Shown: piece by piece, positions 7,985 to 14,602 of the stretch | How positions within the stretch are numbered: the stretch's first letter is position 1 | Layout of the letters: every line of letters begins with the position of its first letter | Source: JAAYWY01 sp050945275 | GTDB taxonomy: Bacteria; Bacillota; DTU030; DUMP01 | Length of the DNA stretch: 16,707 nt | Direction of reading: 5' to 3' | Assembly: GCA_050945275.1 (NCBI GenBank) | Contig: JBMNSQ010000028.1 | Location: forward strand, 1 to 16,707 | Notes under the pieces: model-generated | Database searches by the model: none | Told to the model about the DNA's origin: nothing | Seen by the model: the letters and a program-made list of their open reading frames with translations, nothing else | Made by a program: the position numbers and the translations under genes

Positions 7985-8038
7985 TCTAAAAGTTTCAACT
8001 AGCAGCCTGGCGATCGGTACCCAAAAGAGGTGATGCCC

Positions 8039-8425
8039 ATGACAGAACATAAAGAGCAGGTGATTAAGCTTATTTCCCAGTTTGTGGCCGAGAAGCTAGG
8101 TCGAGTAAGTCCTTTGTGGTACGAACGTTTATATACATTGCCCGCGGAGGCTAAAAATGTCCGTGAACTAAAGATTCTTATGCTGGCTGTTCATTATGCC
8201 ATGGTAAAAGATGCTCGCTCCGTGAGTTATGTGGAGAATCTCTTTTTCAACTGGCAGGAATATGGTGTGCCCCGCTGGGTGTTAAAACGCCTGGCGGCTG
8301 CCGATCCCCCGGTGGGGAAGGAGCTATTAGAGGAGCTTGGTTATCGTGGAGAAACTGACGAACCTTTTGACATCCGCTCTGACGAATACTACCGCTTCTA
8401 CCGGGGCTCCACCTTGGGAAATTAA
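8039..8425 (+). CDS. Small DnaD-like protein (probable replication accessory factor)
   Basis: A 128-residue protein. The segment LMLAVHYAMVKDARSVSYVENLFFNWQEYGV resembles the C-terminal helical domain of DnaD/DnaB2 primosome proteins, in which a Y-I/V-E-x-x-L...NW motif contacts DNA and the helicase. The usual N-terminal winged-helix domain is missing. The acidic, aromatic C-terminus (DEPFDIRSDEYYRFYRG) looks like real protein almost to the stop. ATG 8039 has AAGAGGTGA (8025-8033) in front; GTG 8030 and ATG 8033 fall inside that site. Its position between dnaB and a helicase-loader ATPase supports a role in primosome assembly, but the family call is from motif resemblance only. Confidence 0.6.
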   Translation: MTEHKEQVIKLISQFVAEKLGRVSPLWYERLYTLPAEAKNVRELKILMLAVHYAMVKDARSVSYVENLFFNWQEYGVPRWVLKRLAAADPPVGKELLEELGYRGETDEPFDIRSDEYYRFYRGSTLGN

Positions 8426-9293
8426 GAAGGAAGAGCTTCTAGAACGGGTAGAGAAGATCAAGCAAGAACGGGCAGCCCTGCAGCGTGGCGATATCCCAGA
8501 CCCACGACCAGGGCACCATGTCCGGTTTGATGCTGGCGGTGAAACCTACTGGCGGTTTTATCCGGCAGGACGTTATTTTTGCCGGCGATGTTTAGATTTA
8601 GAAAAAGTTTATCGGGAAAAAGATGGGGACGTACTAGTTACCCCCTGTGTCTGTGTCGAAAAAAGGCGACAAGAAGCAGAAAAGAAACAACTGGAGAAAA
8701 AGCTGGCTGCTGCTGGCCTTAGAAAAAGGTTTCGCAGCCGATCCTTTGAAAATTTTAGCGTAACTGGACTGAACCGACCGGCATGGGAAGCAGCTAAGGC
8801 GTATGCCCACAACTTTAGAAATCACCGGGAAAGCGGTAAAAGCCTGTTTTTGGTGGGAGATACTGGTCGGGGTAAGACCCATTTGGCGGCAGCTGTACTG
8901 ACGGAAGTGGTTCGCCAAGGTTTCAAGGCTGCATTTGTGGTAACGATAGAGCTGCTGGGTGATATTCGAGCTACTTATCAGAGCGAATACAAGACAGAAG
9001 GGCAAGTTCTACAACCACTAAGAGAAGTGGATCTTCTTGTGCTGGACGATATCTCGGCCCTGGATCAATATTCCGATTGGGAAAAGGGCAAGATATTTGA
9101 GCTTATTAACATGCGCTACGAGGCGGAGAAACCCCTTCTTGTTACTAGTAATAAAATGGTTGGCTGGATCAAAGACCGACTAGGAAAAAAGGTAGTGGAT
9201 CGCCTGCTGGAAATGTGTGGCGACTTTATTCCGGTGAGCGGTGACAATTACCGGGAACGAATAGCTTTTCAGGCTAGAAGTGAAGACTACTAA
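8346..9293 (+). CDS. DnaC/DnaI-like AAA+ helicase loader
   Basis: This ATPase probably loads DnaB onto origin DNA. A likely zinc-binding module comes first, with C79-x2-C82 and C101-x-C103. The AAA+ domain follows, with Walker A GDTGRGKTHLAA (K177), Walker B LLVLDDI, sensor 1 LLVTSN, and a DRLLEMCGDFIPVSGDNYR end. The start is uncertain. GTG 8346 follows AGAGGAG (8329-8335) and gives 315 residues. It makes an 80-nt overlap with the preceding gene, and the first ~20 residues (EKLTNLLTSALTNTTASTG) look non-coding in character. Convincing protein begins near PPWEIKKEELLERVEK. A later start or a frameshift from the upstream gene is possible. Confidence 0.85.
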   Translation: MEKLTNLLTSALTNTTASTGAPPWEIKKEELLERVEKIKQERAALQRGDIPDPRPGHHVRFDAGGETYWRFYPAGRYFCRRCLDLEKVYREKDGDVLVTPCVCVEKRRQEAEKKQLEKKLAAAGLRKRFRSRSFENFSVTGLNRPAWEAAKAYAHNFRNHRESGKSLFLVGDTGRGKTHLAAAVLTEVVRQGFKAAFVVTIELLGDIRATYQSEYKTEGQVLQPLREVDLLVLDDISALDQYSDWEKGKIFELINMRYEAEKPLLVTSNKMVGWIKDRLGKKVVDRLLEMCGDFIPVSGDNYRERIAFQARSEDY

Positions 9294-9373
9294 TATAGGT
9301 CGGGGGCCCGTTGGTAATTAAATTGTTCCGATAGACGCATCTGTTGAAGGTGGGCTAAAGGGATGGTGCTCAA

Positions 9374-10756
9374 ATGAAACCTGAGTACGATGTGATCATA
9401 GTGGGGTCTGGGCCAGCTGGAATCTTTTCTGCACTGGAGCTTGGAGAAAAGACAAATCTTAAAGTTCTCCTGCTGGAGAAAGGCCCGGATATTTCAGCCC
9501 GGCGATGCCCGCTTAAAAAAAGTGGCACGTGCGTCCGCTGCACCCCCTGTTCTATTGTTTCCGGTTGGGGCGGTGCTGGTGCCTTTAGCGATGGTAAACT
9601 GACCCTGACTACAGAATTTGGTGGCTGGTTGGACGAATTTATGGACAAACAGGCTGTAGGCGAACTAGTAAATTATGTCGATGACGTTTATTTACGTTTT
9701 GGTGCACCGGAACATGTCTTTGGTACCGACAACGATAAAATAAAAGAGATCCAGCGCCAAGCAGCCCGTGCCGATCTTAATTTGGTACCAGCTCGTATCC
9801 GTCATTTGGGAACGGAAAAATGCTTTGCCATCTTAAGTGATTTGCGTCATTACATTGGCGAGCGAGTAGATATACGACCGCGAACGGCGGTACGGACTAT
9901 TTTAGTGGAGAATAATCAGGCGGTAGGAGTAGAGACAGAGCAAGGTGATACCATATACGCCCGATACGTAATTGTAGCGCCAGGTCGCGATGGAGCCGAT
10001 TGGTTTTCCAAAGAGGCCATGCGGCTAGGCCTTAACATGGAAGTGAACCCAGTGGACATCGGCGTCCGGGTCGAAGTACCGGCCGTGGTTATGGAACATC
10101 TAACCGATGTTATCTACGAATCTAAGTTTGTCTTTTTTTCCAAGGCCTTCGACGATCGCGTTCGCACTTTTTGTATGAATCCCTATGGTGAGGTTGTGAT
10201 GGAAAACAACAGTGGTCTATTCACCGTTAATGGGCACTCCTACGCTGAAAAGCATAGCGAGAACACCAATTTTGCCATTTTAGTAAGTAAGACCTTTACT
10301 GAACCGTTTAAGGAACCAATTTCTTATGGTAAGTACATCGCCAGTCTAGCCAATTTATTGGGCGACGGAGTATTAGTCCAGCGCTTAGGCGACTTTTTAT
10401 CCGGCCGCCGAAGTACCGTGGAACGCTTGCGCCGGGGAATGGTAGAGCCAACTCTAAAGGCAGCCACCCCGGGTGATCTAAGCCTTGTCTTGCCGTACCG
10501 CTACATGGTTAGTATTGCCGAGATGCTACAGGCGTTGGATGTGGTAGCACCCGGCGTCTATTCCCGCCATACCCTTTTGTATGGCGTCGAAGTGAAATTC
10601 TACTCGTCACGGTTAGAACTTAGTACCGAGCTAGAAACAGGTATTAGAAACCTATTTGCCGCCGGTGACGGCGCTGGCGTATCGCGCGGCTTAGTGCAAG
10701 CCTCCGCCTGCGGCGTAGTCTGCGCCAGTGCCATCCGCAGCCGCGAGAAAGATTGA
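9374..10756 (+). CDS. FAD-dependent oxidoreductase, COG2509-type
   Basis: A 460-residue flavoprotein. The N-terminal Rossmann motif VIIVGSGPAGIFSALEL (G11-x-G13-x2-G16) binds the FAD ADP moiety. A second FAD contact, NLFAAGDGAGVSRGLVQASACG, lies near the C-terminus. Between them are C45, C53, C56 and C59, followed by GWGGAGAFSDGKL, a hallmark of the uncharacterised 'FAD-dependent dehydrogenase' family. The Cys group could bind a metal or an FeS cluster, or do thiol chemistry; the substrate is unknown. ATG 9374 follows a GAAGGTGG-rich stretch but has only a modest ribosome binding site. It stands alone, 80 bp after the helicase-loader gene. Confidence 0.85.
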   Translation: MKPEYDVIIVGSGPAGIFSALELGEKTNLKVLLLEKGPDISARRCPLKKSGTCVRCTPCSIVSGWGGAGAFSDGKLTLTTEFGGWLDEFMDKQAVGELVNYVDDVYLRFGAPEHVFGTDNDKIKEIQRQAARADLNLVPARIRHLGTEKCFAILSDLRHYIGERVDIRPRTAVRTILVENNQAVGVETEQGDTIYARYVIVAPGRDGADWFSKEAMRLGLNMEVNPVDIGVRVEVPAVVMEHLTDVIYESKFVFFSKAFDDRVRTFCMNPYGEVVMENNSGLFTVNGHSYAEKHSENTNFAILVSKTFTEPFKEPISYGKYIASLANLLGDGVLVQRLGDFLSGRRSTVERLRRGMVEPTLKAATPGDLSLVLPYRYMVSIAEMLQALDVVAPGVYSRHTLLYGVEVKFYSSRLELSTELETGIRNLFAAGDGAGVSRGLVQASACGVVCASAIRSREKD

Positions 10757-10889
10757 GATTTTTAATTTCAAATCTTAGGTTACACTACTAACAATGAGAA
10801 CCTTGCCCTGCATTTTTGAAAAAAATTGTGGGTTTTGGCTGGCCATTTCGCCAGACTGTGGATTATCCCGCTGATGTAGGTTGCGGGTA

Positions 10890-10916
10890 GTAGGAGCCGA
10901 CCTCTGTGTCGGCCCG
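10890..10916. repeat. REP-like palindromic element
   Basis: GTAGGA leads into GCCGAC (10896-10901), loop CTCTGT, GTCGGC (10908-10913), then CCG. A GTAGGGGC-type lead, a short stem with a CTCTGTG-like loop and a trailing CCCG resemble short interspersed palindromes common in anaerobic Firmicutes genomes. There is no T tract, so it is unlikely to be a terminator. Only one copy lies in this window, so its repeat status is from resemblance. Confidence 0.5.
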
Positions 10917-10956
10917 TTGCTCAACTGAGCACAAACGGCCTGCCACCAATCTTCGG

Positions 10957-10985
10957 TTGACAGCCACCGAGTTTTGTTGTACCAT
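10957..10985 (+). promoter_or_regulatory. Promoter of tRNA-Lys
   Basis: A perfect -35 box TTGACA (10957-10962) and a weaker -10 box TACCAT (10980-10985) are separated by 17 bp. The predicted start, near 10992, is just before the mature tRNA 5' end. Confidence 0.6.
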
Positions 10986-10998
10986 ATTAACGTCGAGT

Positions 10999-11074
10999 GG
11001 GCCATTAGCTCAGGTGGCAGAGCACCTGACTTTTAATCAGGGTGTCGCAGGTTCGAATCCTGCATGGCCCACCA
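10999..11074 (+). tRNA. tRNA-Lys (anticodon TTT)
   Basis: A 76-nt cloverleaf. The acceptor stem is GGGCCAT / ATGGCCC, the D arm contains AGCTCAGGTGGCAGAGC, the anticodon loop is CTTTTAA with anticodon TTT, and the T arm is GCAGGTTCGAATCCTGC. The CCA end is encoded (11072-11074). It decodes AAA/AAG lysine codons. Confidence 0.97.
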
Positions 11075-11101
11075 GTATAATTATGATATCGAACATAAAA
11101 A

Positions 11102-11129
11102 CCGCGCCAGCAGCGCGGATTTTATTTTT
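11102..11129. terminator. Bidirectional terminator between tRNA-Lys and the permease operon
   Basis: CCGCGC (11102-11107), loop CAGCA, GCGCGG (11113-11118), then ATTTTATTTTT on the + strand. A run of A before the stem gives a T run on the minus strand. It can therefore end both the tRNA transcript and the convergent permease transcript, whose stop codon is 10 nt away. Confidence 0.85.
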
Positions 11130-11138
11130 GTCTATCTA

Positions 11139-11867
11139 CTATTCAAGCGAGATAACTCTGGAGGGGCATTTTTCGATGGCTTCTATTATTACTTTCATAT
11201 CCTCTTGACTAAAACTTTGATTGACAACCTTTGCCTTTTTACTTTCTACGTTAAAATATGATGGTGCTATCTTTGCACAGAGGCCGCAGCCAATACAATA
11301 CACAGAAGCAATATTAAGTTCTTTTTTAGCGGACCTTTTTTCAGCACTATCTGCTGGAAGGTCTTCTTTTTTTACCAACTTCGACGTGATATAGCCCATA
11401 ATGAAAATTGAAATTGTGGTCAGTATCCAGCGGGCAACCATGAATTTAGGGCCGAGAAATTTAGTTTCGTTTAGAAGCATCGGTACCTTGATCACGGCCC
11501 AGGTGCCAAGGATGATGACAATATTAGAAATGCTAGCTCCTTTGGAAAGAAGCGCCTTGCAGACAGGAAACGCTGCATATATTGGGCCGGCTGAAAAACT
11601 GCCAAGTAAAAAGGAGAATATGGAGCCTTTTATACCGGCATCTTTACCCAAGTTTTGTTCAATAGCCTTTTTGGGTACCCAAGCCGTTATGAGCGCGGTT
11701 AGCAGCAATATAACCGGCATAATAGAGAGCATTTCTTTAATGTAGTACAAACTATTTTGTAGTGATTGTACGGCTTTGCTGGGCATAAGGACAAACAGGG
11801 CAATATATATGAAAGCCACCGTGACAAGTAACTTGTTTTTACGAGTGTACTGCAAGATTGTGTTCAT
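11139..11867 (-). CDS. DUF318/ArsP-like permease half fused to a [4Fe-4S] ferredoxin domain
   Basis: A 242-residue protein. Residues ~1-165 contain about five membrane spans, with a re-entrant-like motif GSFSAGPIYAAFPVCKALLSKGA typical of half of a DUF318/ArsP_1 permease (PF03773-like). After a charged linker, the C-terminal ~55 residues form a single-cluster ferredoxin: C191-IG-C194-GL-C197 ... C234-P235. A membrane permease tethered to an electron carrier suggests redox-coupled or redox-gated transport. The substrate is unknown; other family members export organoarsenicals. The start overlaps the stop of the upstream gene by 4 nt, so the two halves are probably made together and pair in the membrane. 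Confidence 0.78.
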   Translation of the reverse strand: MNTILQYTRKNKLLVTVAFIYIALFVLMPSKAVQSLQNSLYYIKEMLSIMPVILLLTALITAWVPKKAIEQNLGKDAGIKGSIFSFLLGSFSAGPIYAAFPVCKALLSKGASISNIVIILGTWAVIKVPMLLNETKFLGPKFMVARWILTTISIFIMGYITSKLVKKEDLPADSAEKRSAKKELNIASVYCIGCGLCAKIAPSYFNVESKKAKVVNQSFSQEDMKVIIEAIEKCPSRVISLE

Positions 11868-12346
11868 AATGCTACCCCCATAATCAAAGCAATAATTATT
11901 GCAAACACAAAGCTTAAGGAGTTTCTAATCAAGGTAAACTTAACACCGAACGCCTTTTTTTCTAGGGGAAAAGTGACTATCCCAACCATAGTTAAAGTGG
12001 TTAAGAATGCTACCACCGGTACAATATTGGCTCCGGCATTTACTAAGGAGCCAGCCAGTGGGAATGCAACGAAAGCCGGTATTAAGGTTATGCACCCTAC
12101 CAGTGCAAAAACGATGGTTGTGATGATATAATTTGATTGACCAGCGTATTGCTTTATTGTCTCTGGTGGCATAAAGGTTAGAATCAGCCCGATTAAAAAT
12201 AAAATAGCAATAATCTCCCCAACCATGTGTTTCATCATACCACTGGACATTTTAATGGCTGTTAGGGTTTTTTTCTTGTCCTTTATAATGGATACGCCAA
12301 GCCAAATAAGTGAAAATACCCAAAAAACAATTGTAAATACATCCAT
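11864..12346 (-). CDS. DUF318/ArsP-like permease, second half
   Basis: A 160-residue hydrophobic protein with about five spans. Its motif GCITLIPAFVAFPLAGSLVNAGANIVP matches, position for position, the GSFSAGPIYAAFPVCKALLSKGA motif of the downstream partner. Full-length permeases of this family carry two such repeats in one chain of ~300-350 residues; here they are split into two genes. ATG at 12346 is chosen because GGAGGTGA (12352-12359 on the minus strand) is then well spaced. A GTG at 12355 overlaps that site. It is first in the two-gene minus-strand operon and divergent from a Crp/Fnr-type gene that probably controls it. Confidence 0.75.
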   Translation of the reverse strand: MDVFTIVFWVFSLIWLGVSIIKDKKKTLTAIKMSSGMMKHMVGEIIAILFLIGLILTFMPPETIKQYAGQSNYIITTIVFALVGCITLIPAFVAFPLAGSLVNAGANIVPVVAFLTTLTMVGIVTFPLEKKAFGVKFTLIRNSLSFVFAIIIALIMGVAL

Positions 12347-12411
12347 ACACTTCACCTCCGTAATTTTCGAGACTGTTACCTTTCGCCAAACCTACTTTCC
12401 TGTCATCCACG

Positions 12412-12427
12412 ATTAAGTGTACTTAAT
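12412..12427. promoter_or_regulatory. Palindromic operator candidate 1
   Basis: ATTAAGT-GT-ACTTAAT is a perfect 7-2-7 inverted repeat in the divergent control region. It overlaps a -10-like AATAAT (12425-12430) on the + strand, so binding there would affect the regulator gene's own promoter. Confidence 0.5.
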
Positions 12428-12442
12428 AATGGCCGGGAAAAA

Positions 12443-12458
12443 AGTTACCTTGGTAACT
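12443..12458. promoter_or_regulatory. Palindromic operator candidate 2
   Basis: AGTTACC-TT-GGTAACT is a perfect 7-2-7 inverted repeat just before the ribosome binding site of the Crp/Fnr-type gene. It has the same architecture as the palindrome at 12412 and is centred 31 bp from it, about three helical turns. Its left half with centre (GTTACCTT) recurs at 12375-12382, closer to the permease operon. The 16-bp length fits a Crp/Fnr dimer site; the bound factor is inferred from position. Confidence 0.55.
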
Positions 12459-12466
12459 AATGTGAG

Positions 12467-13159
12467 GTGGTAGCCATAAACCTTGAAAAACATATTGATG
12501 TTATATTAAGTACCGAGTTGTTCAGCAGCTTCTCAAAAACGGGTTTAGTTGAATTGTTTAATTCCTCCAATTACAAAGTGTCTCATTACGGTAAAGGGCA
12601 AATTGTTCATATCCAAAATGAGCTATGTGAATCGATGGATCTAATCTTAGAAGGCGAAGTGTCTGTCCAGAAGATAGACGAAGATGGGAACGTATTTAAA
12701 GTTGCTGTTTTTTCCGGGGGAGATATATTAGGCGCAAATCTACTTTTTTCAAACAGTAACTCGTACCCGCTGACGATTGTATCTGAATCAAAAACCGTTG
12801 TCCTCCATATTTTCAAGGAACTAATCTTAGATTTAAGCCAAAAAAGCCCCACTTTTACAGCGGGACTTTTGACAGCAATATCTAACAAAACGCTAGTCTT
12901 AACCGACAAAATAGATGCTATGTCATTTAAGACTATCCGGCAACGGATTATTGATTTTTTGACGTATGAGTATCATGTTCAAGGGAGCAGTGTAATTAAA
13001 CTCAATATGTCTAAAAAGGAGTTGGCAGAAAGGTTCGGTGTACAAAGAACTTCTCTTAGTAGAGAATTGAATAAAATGCGCAAAGATGGCCTAATTGAAT
13101 TCGACCCACAGACCATCACCATTAAGGATGTAAAACGATTCCTGACCCATCAAGAGTAA
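12467..13159 (+). CDS. Crp/Fnr-family transcriptional regulator
   Basis: A 230-residue two-domain regulator. An N-terminal cyclic-nucleotide-binding-like beta barrel contains KGQIVHIQNELCESMDLILEGEVSV and FSGGDILGANLLF. A dimerisation helix follows, then a C-terminal HTH_Crp domain with MSKKELAERFGVQRTSLSRELNKMRKDGLIEF, where QRTSLSREL is the recognition helix. There is only one N-terminal Cys (~54), so no Fnr-type [4Fe-4S] cluster is expected; the effector is unknown. The start is unsure. GTG 12467 lies inside GAGGTGG (12464-12470), whereas that site is well placed for an ATA at 12476. It probably controls itself and the divergent permease operon. Confidence 0.88.
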   Translation: MVAINLEKHIDVILSTELFSSFSKTGLVELFNSSNYKVSHYGKGQIVHIQNELCESMDLILEGEVSVQKIDEDGNVFKVAVFSGGDILGANLLFSNSNSYPLTIVSESKTVVLHIFKELILDLSQKSPTFTAGLLTAISNKTLVLTDKIDAMSFKTIRQRIIDFLTYEYHVQGSSVIKLNMSKKELAERFGVQRTSLSRELNKMRKDGLIEFDPQTITIKDVKRFLTHQE

Positions 13160-13258
13160 ATGGACTTACTAACAGCTACTTTATTGTGACGTCGTTGGTA
13201 ATTTTAATACTGCATTAAACAATATCTATAAAACCATTCCCCTTACGATGAATCATGT

Positions 13259-13327
13259 TAGCCTGAGCGATTGATATACCAGATGGGTCTTATGGTAGCG
13301 CGTTTGATACAAATTGACGCCAGGCTA
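13259..13327. other. Inverted-repeat-bounded intergenic segment
   Basis: TAGCCTG (13259-13265) and CAGGCTA (13321-13327) enclose two smaller hairpins. One is TACCA (13277-13281) / TGGTA (13293-13297); the other is TTTG-ATA-CAAA (13303-13313), flanked by GCG and ACGC. It could fold as a small branched RNA or act as the junction between convergent genes. There is no T tract. The rest of the gap 13160-13338 shows nothing recognisable. Confidence 0.3.
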
Positions 13328-13338
13328 GCTCTTAGAAT

Positions 13339-14325
13339 TTAGGAAGTTAGCATCTGGGTTGGCTCAACCTTGTAACGCTCCAGTGCGTACCGGACTATTG
13401 CCCCTATAAACTCAGATGCGGATAAACCTTCGGCTTCGGCCATGTATCCCATGTAACTTTTATGGGCTTTGCCAGTAGACATGGTAAGGCCAGCGAAGGT
13501 ATTAATTTCTAAGAAGTATGGTGTTCCGTCTAGAGCAACTATCATGTCTATGCGCCCGAAATCCCGGGCATTTAAGACTTTATAAATGCTTTTTACTGTA
13601 TGTTTAATTTTTCTCTCTTCGGACTTAGAAAAATCGGCGGGGCAATGAATGATTTCGTTGTCCAGCATTTTATGTTCATATGTGTTAGTAGTGGCTGAGT
13701 TGTACTCGATTTCCAAGATCGGTGATATTCTGGGGTTTTCATTACCGATAACCCCAACAGTGATTTCCCGGCCTGTAATAAATTCTTCTACCAGAGCGGG
13801 TTGTCCGATTTGTTGTGTGATTTTATCAACGACTTTAGGCAAAGCGTTGGGATGTTTGACGATGTTTTCTTCACTAATTCCGCCACTTCCGCGGCCCCTT
13901 ACAGGTTTTACGAACAACGGATATTTCAGGGAATGTTCTGGAATTTTATCCGAGCTTCTGACCACGAAAAACTTTGGTGTAGGGAGCCCATGAAAAGCAA
14001 CGATTTTTTTGCGTGCTGCCTTACTAGTAGCTACCAGGTCTATTCCTGAACCGACAAAGGGGATATCGAAGGCTTCTAGAAAAGCTACTTCTTTTAGGGA
14101 CGAAGCGTTAAAGACGAGACTTACATTTTGATTTAATATGTTTTTGAGAGTTTCTTTAGGATCCTTTTTCCACTCTATTAAAGTAGCATCAAAACCAGCC
14201 TCTTTGATGGCCATCATGTGCTGAAAGGCCTCATCGTAGGCATCATCATAGATGTTTTTACGGGAGACCTGTCTTTGGATCTCAACATTGCGGAATCTAC
14301 GCCAAAATACTCCTACTTTCAACAT
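13339..14325 (-). CDS. D-Ala-D-Ala ligase-like ATP-grasp protein
   Basis: A 328-residue ATP-grasp enzyme that should join a carboxylate to an amine with ATP. The N-terminal domain has the Ddl-like LVFNASSLKEVAFLEAFDIPFVGSG. The ATP-grasp core has LKYPLFVKPVRGRGSGGIS, the ribose/Mg segment ALVEEFITGREITVGVIG, and DFGRIDMIV...GTPYFLEINTFAGLT. Classical Ddl ends in E-x-N-T-x-P-G-[MFL]-T; Ala replaces that Pro here. Housekeeping peptidoglycan Ddl is possible, but the divergence and the AT-rich setting suggest a specialised dipeptide or D-amino-acid ligase. AAGGAGG precedes the ATG. A possible promoter is TTGCAC (14403-14408) / TATCCT (14380-14385) at 17-bp spacing. Confidence 0.75.
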   Translation of the reverse strand: MLKVGVFWRRFRNVEIQRQVSRKNIYDDAYDEAFQHMMAIKEAGFDATLIEWKKDPKETLKNILNQNVSLVFNASSLKEVAFLEAFDIPFVGSGIDLVATSKAARKKIVAFHGLPTPKFFVVRSSDKIPEHSLKYPLFVKPVRGRGSGGISEENIVKHPNALPKVVDKITQQIGQPALVEEFITGREITVGVIGNENPRISPILEIEYNSATTNTYEHKMLDNEIIHCPADFSKSEERKIKHTVKSIYKVLNARDFGRIDMIVALDGTPYFLEINTFAGLTMSTGKAHKSYMGYMAEAEGLSASEFIGAIVRYALERYKVEPTQMLTS

Positions 14326-14379
14326 GATCCTCCTTTATCAAATATAGTTAATCCGCCAACGGCAGAAGTTTCTACTATT

Positions 14380-14408
14380 AGGATATCATTGTACAGACAA
14401 TTGTGCAA
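14380..14408 (-). promoter_or_regulatory. Possible promoter and operator of the ATP-grasp gene
   Basis: On the minus strand, TTGCAC (14403-14408) and TATCCT (14380-14385) are 17 bp apart. An imperfect palindrome TTGnACA-N6-TGTnCAA (14389-14408) covers the -35 box and spacer and could be an operator. Confidence 0.35.
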
Positions 14409-14456
14409 ACGATCTTTGCTTGAGTGTATCTGCAGATAGTTAACTAATTTAGTGGC

Positions 14457-14602
14457 TATAATACTCATACTCGATCTTATGGCATTTTTTCAAAGTTTTG
14501 GGATAATTTGTCCCTTGTACCTCTTATCGTGTATGTTATCTTAAGTCTGCGTTTTGATCTTCCCTACTTAGGGCATAGGTTTGAGTGGAAGGAGGGGTTT
14601 TC
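14457..14602 (+). promoter_or_regulatory. Upstream region of the serine hydrolase gene
   Basis: The gap between the divergent ATP-grasp and serine hydrolase genes is about 275 bp and A/T-rich. On the + strand a perfect TATAAT (14457-14462) has no good -35. A second weak pair, TTGTAC (14515-14520) / TATCTT (14537-14542), lies closer. No gene is seen. AAGGAGGGG (14589-14597) is the ribosome binding site for TTG 14603. Confidence 0.35.

Larger units (their letters stand above)
10757..10998 (+). other. Noncoding gap between the FAD oxidoreductase and tRNA-Lys
   Basis: No credible gene is visible in these 242 bp. A weak A/T-rich hairpin, AGATTT (10756-10761) / AAATCT (10770-10775), follows the stop codon. 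A CTGGC...GCCAG hairpin lies near 10838-10855. The REP-like palindrome and the tRNA promoter, listed separately, fill the rest. Confidence 0.6.

Noticed and set aside
11048..11074. tRNA-Lys 3' end as an attachment site
   Set aside because: No second copy of this segment and no integrase gene was found in the window, so an att site cannot be supported.
10906..11208. 100-codon + strand frame across tRNA-Lys
   Set aside because: It runs through the tRNA and its terminator, so it is not a gene.
12467..13159. Fnr-type oxygen sensor
   Set aside because: The N-terminal half has a single cysteine, so a four-cysteine [4Fe-4S] cluster cannot form.
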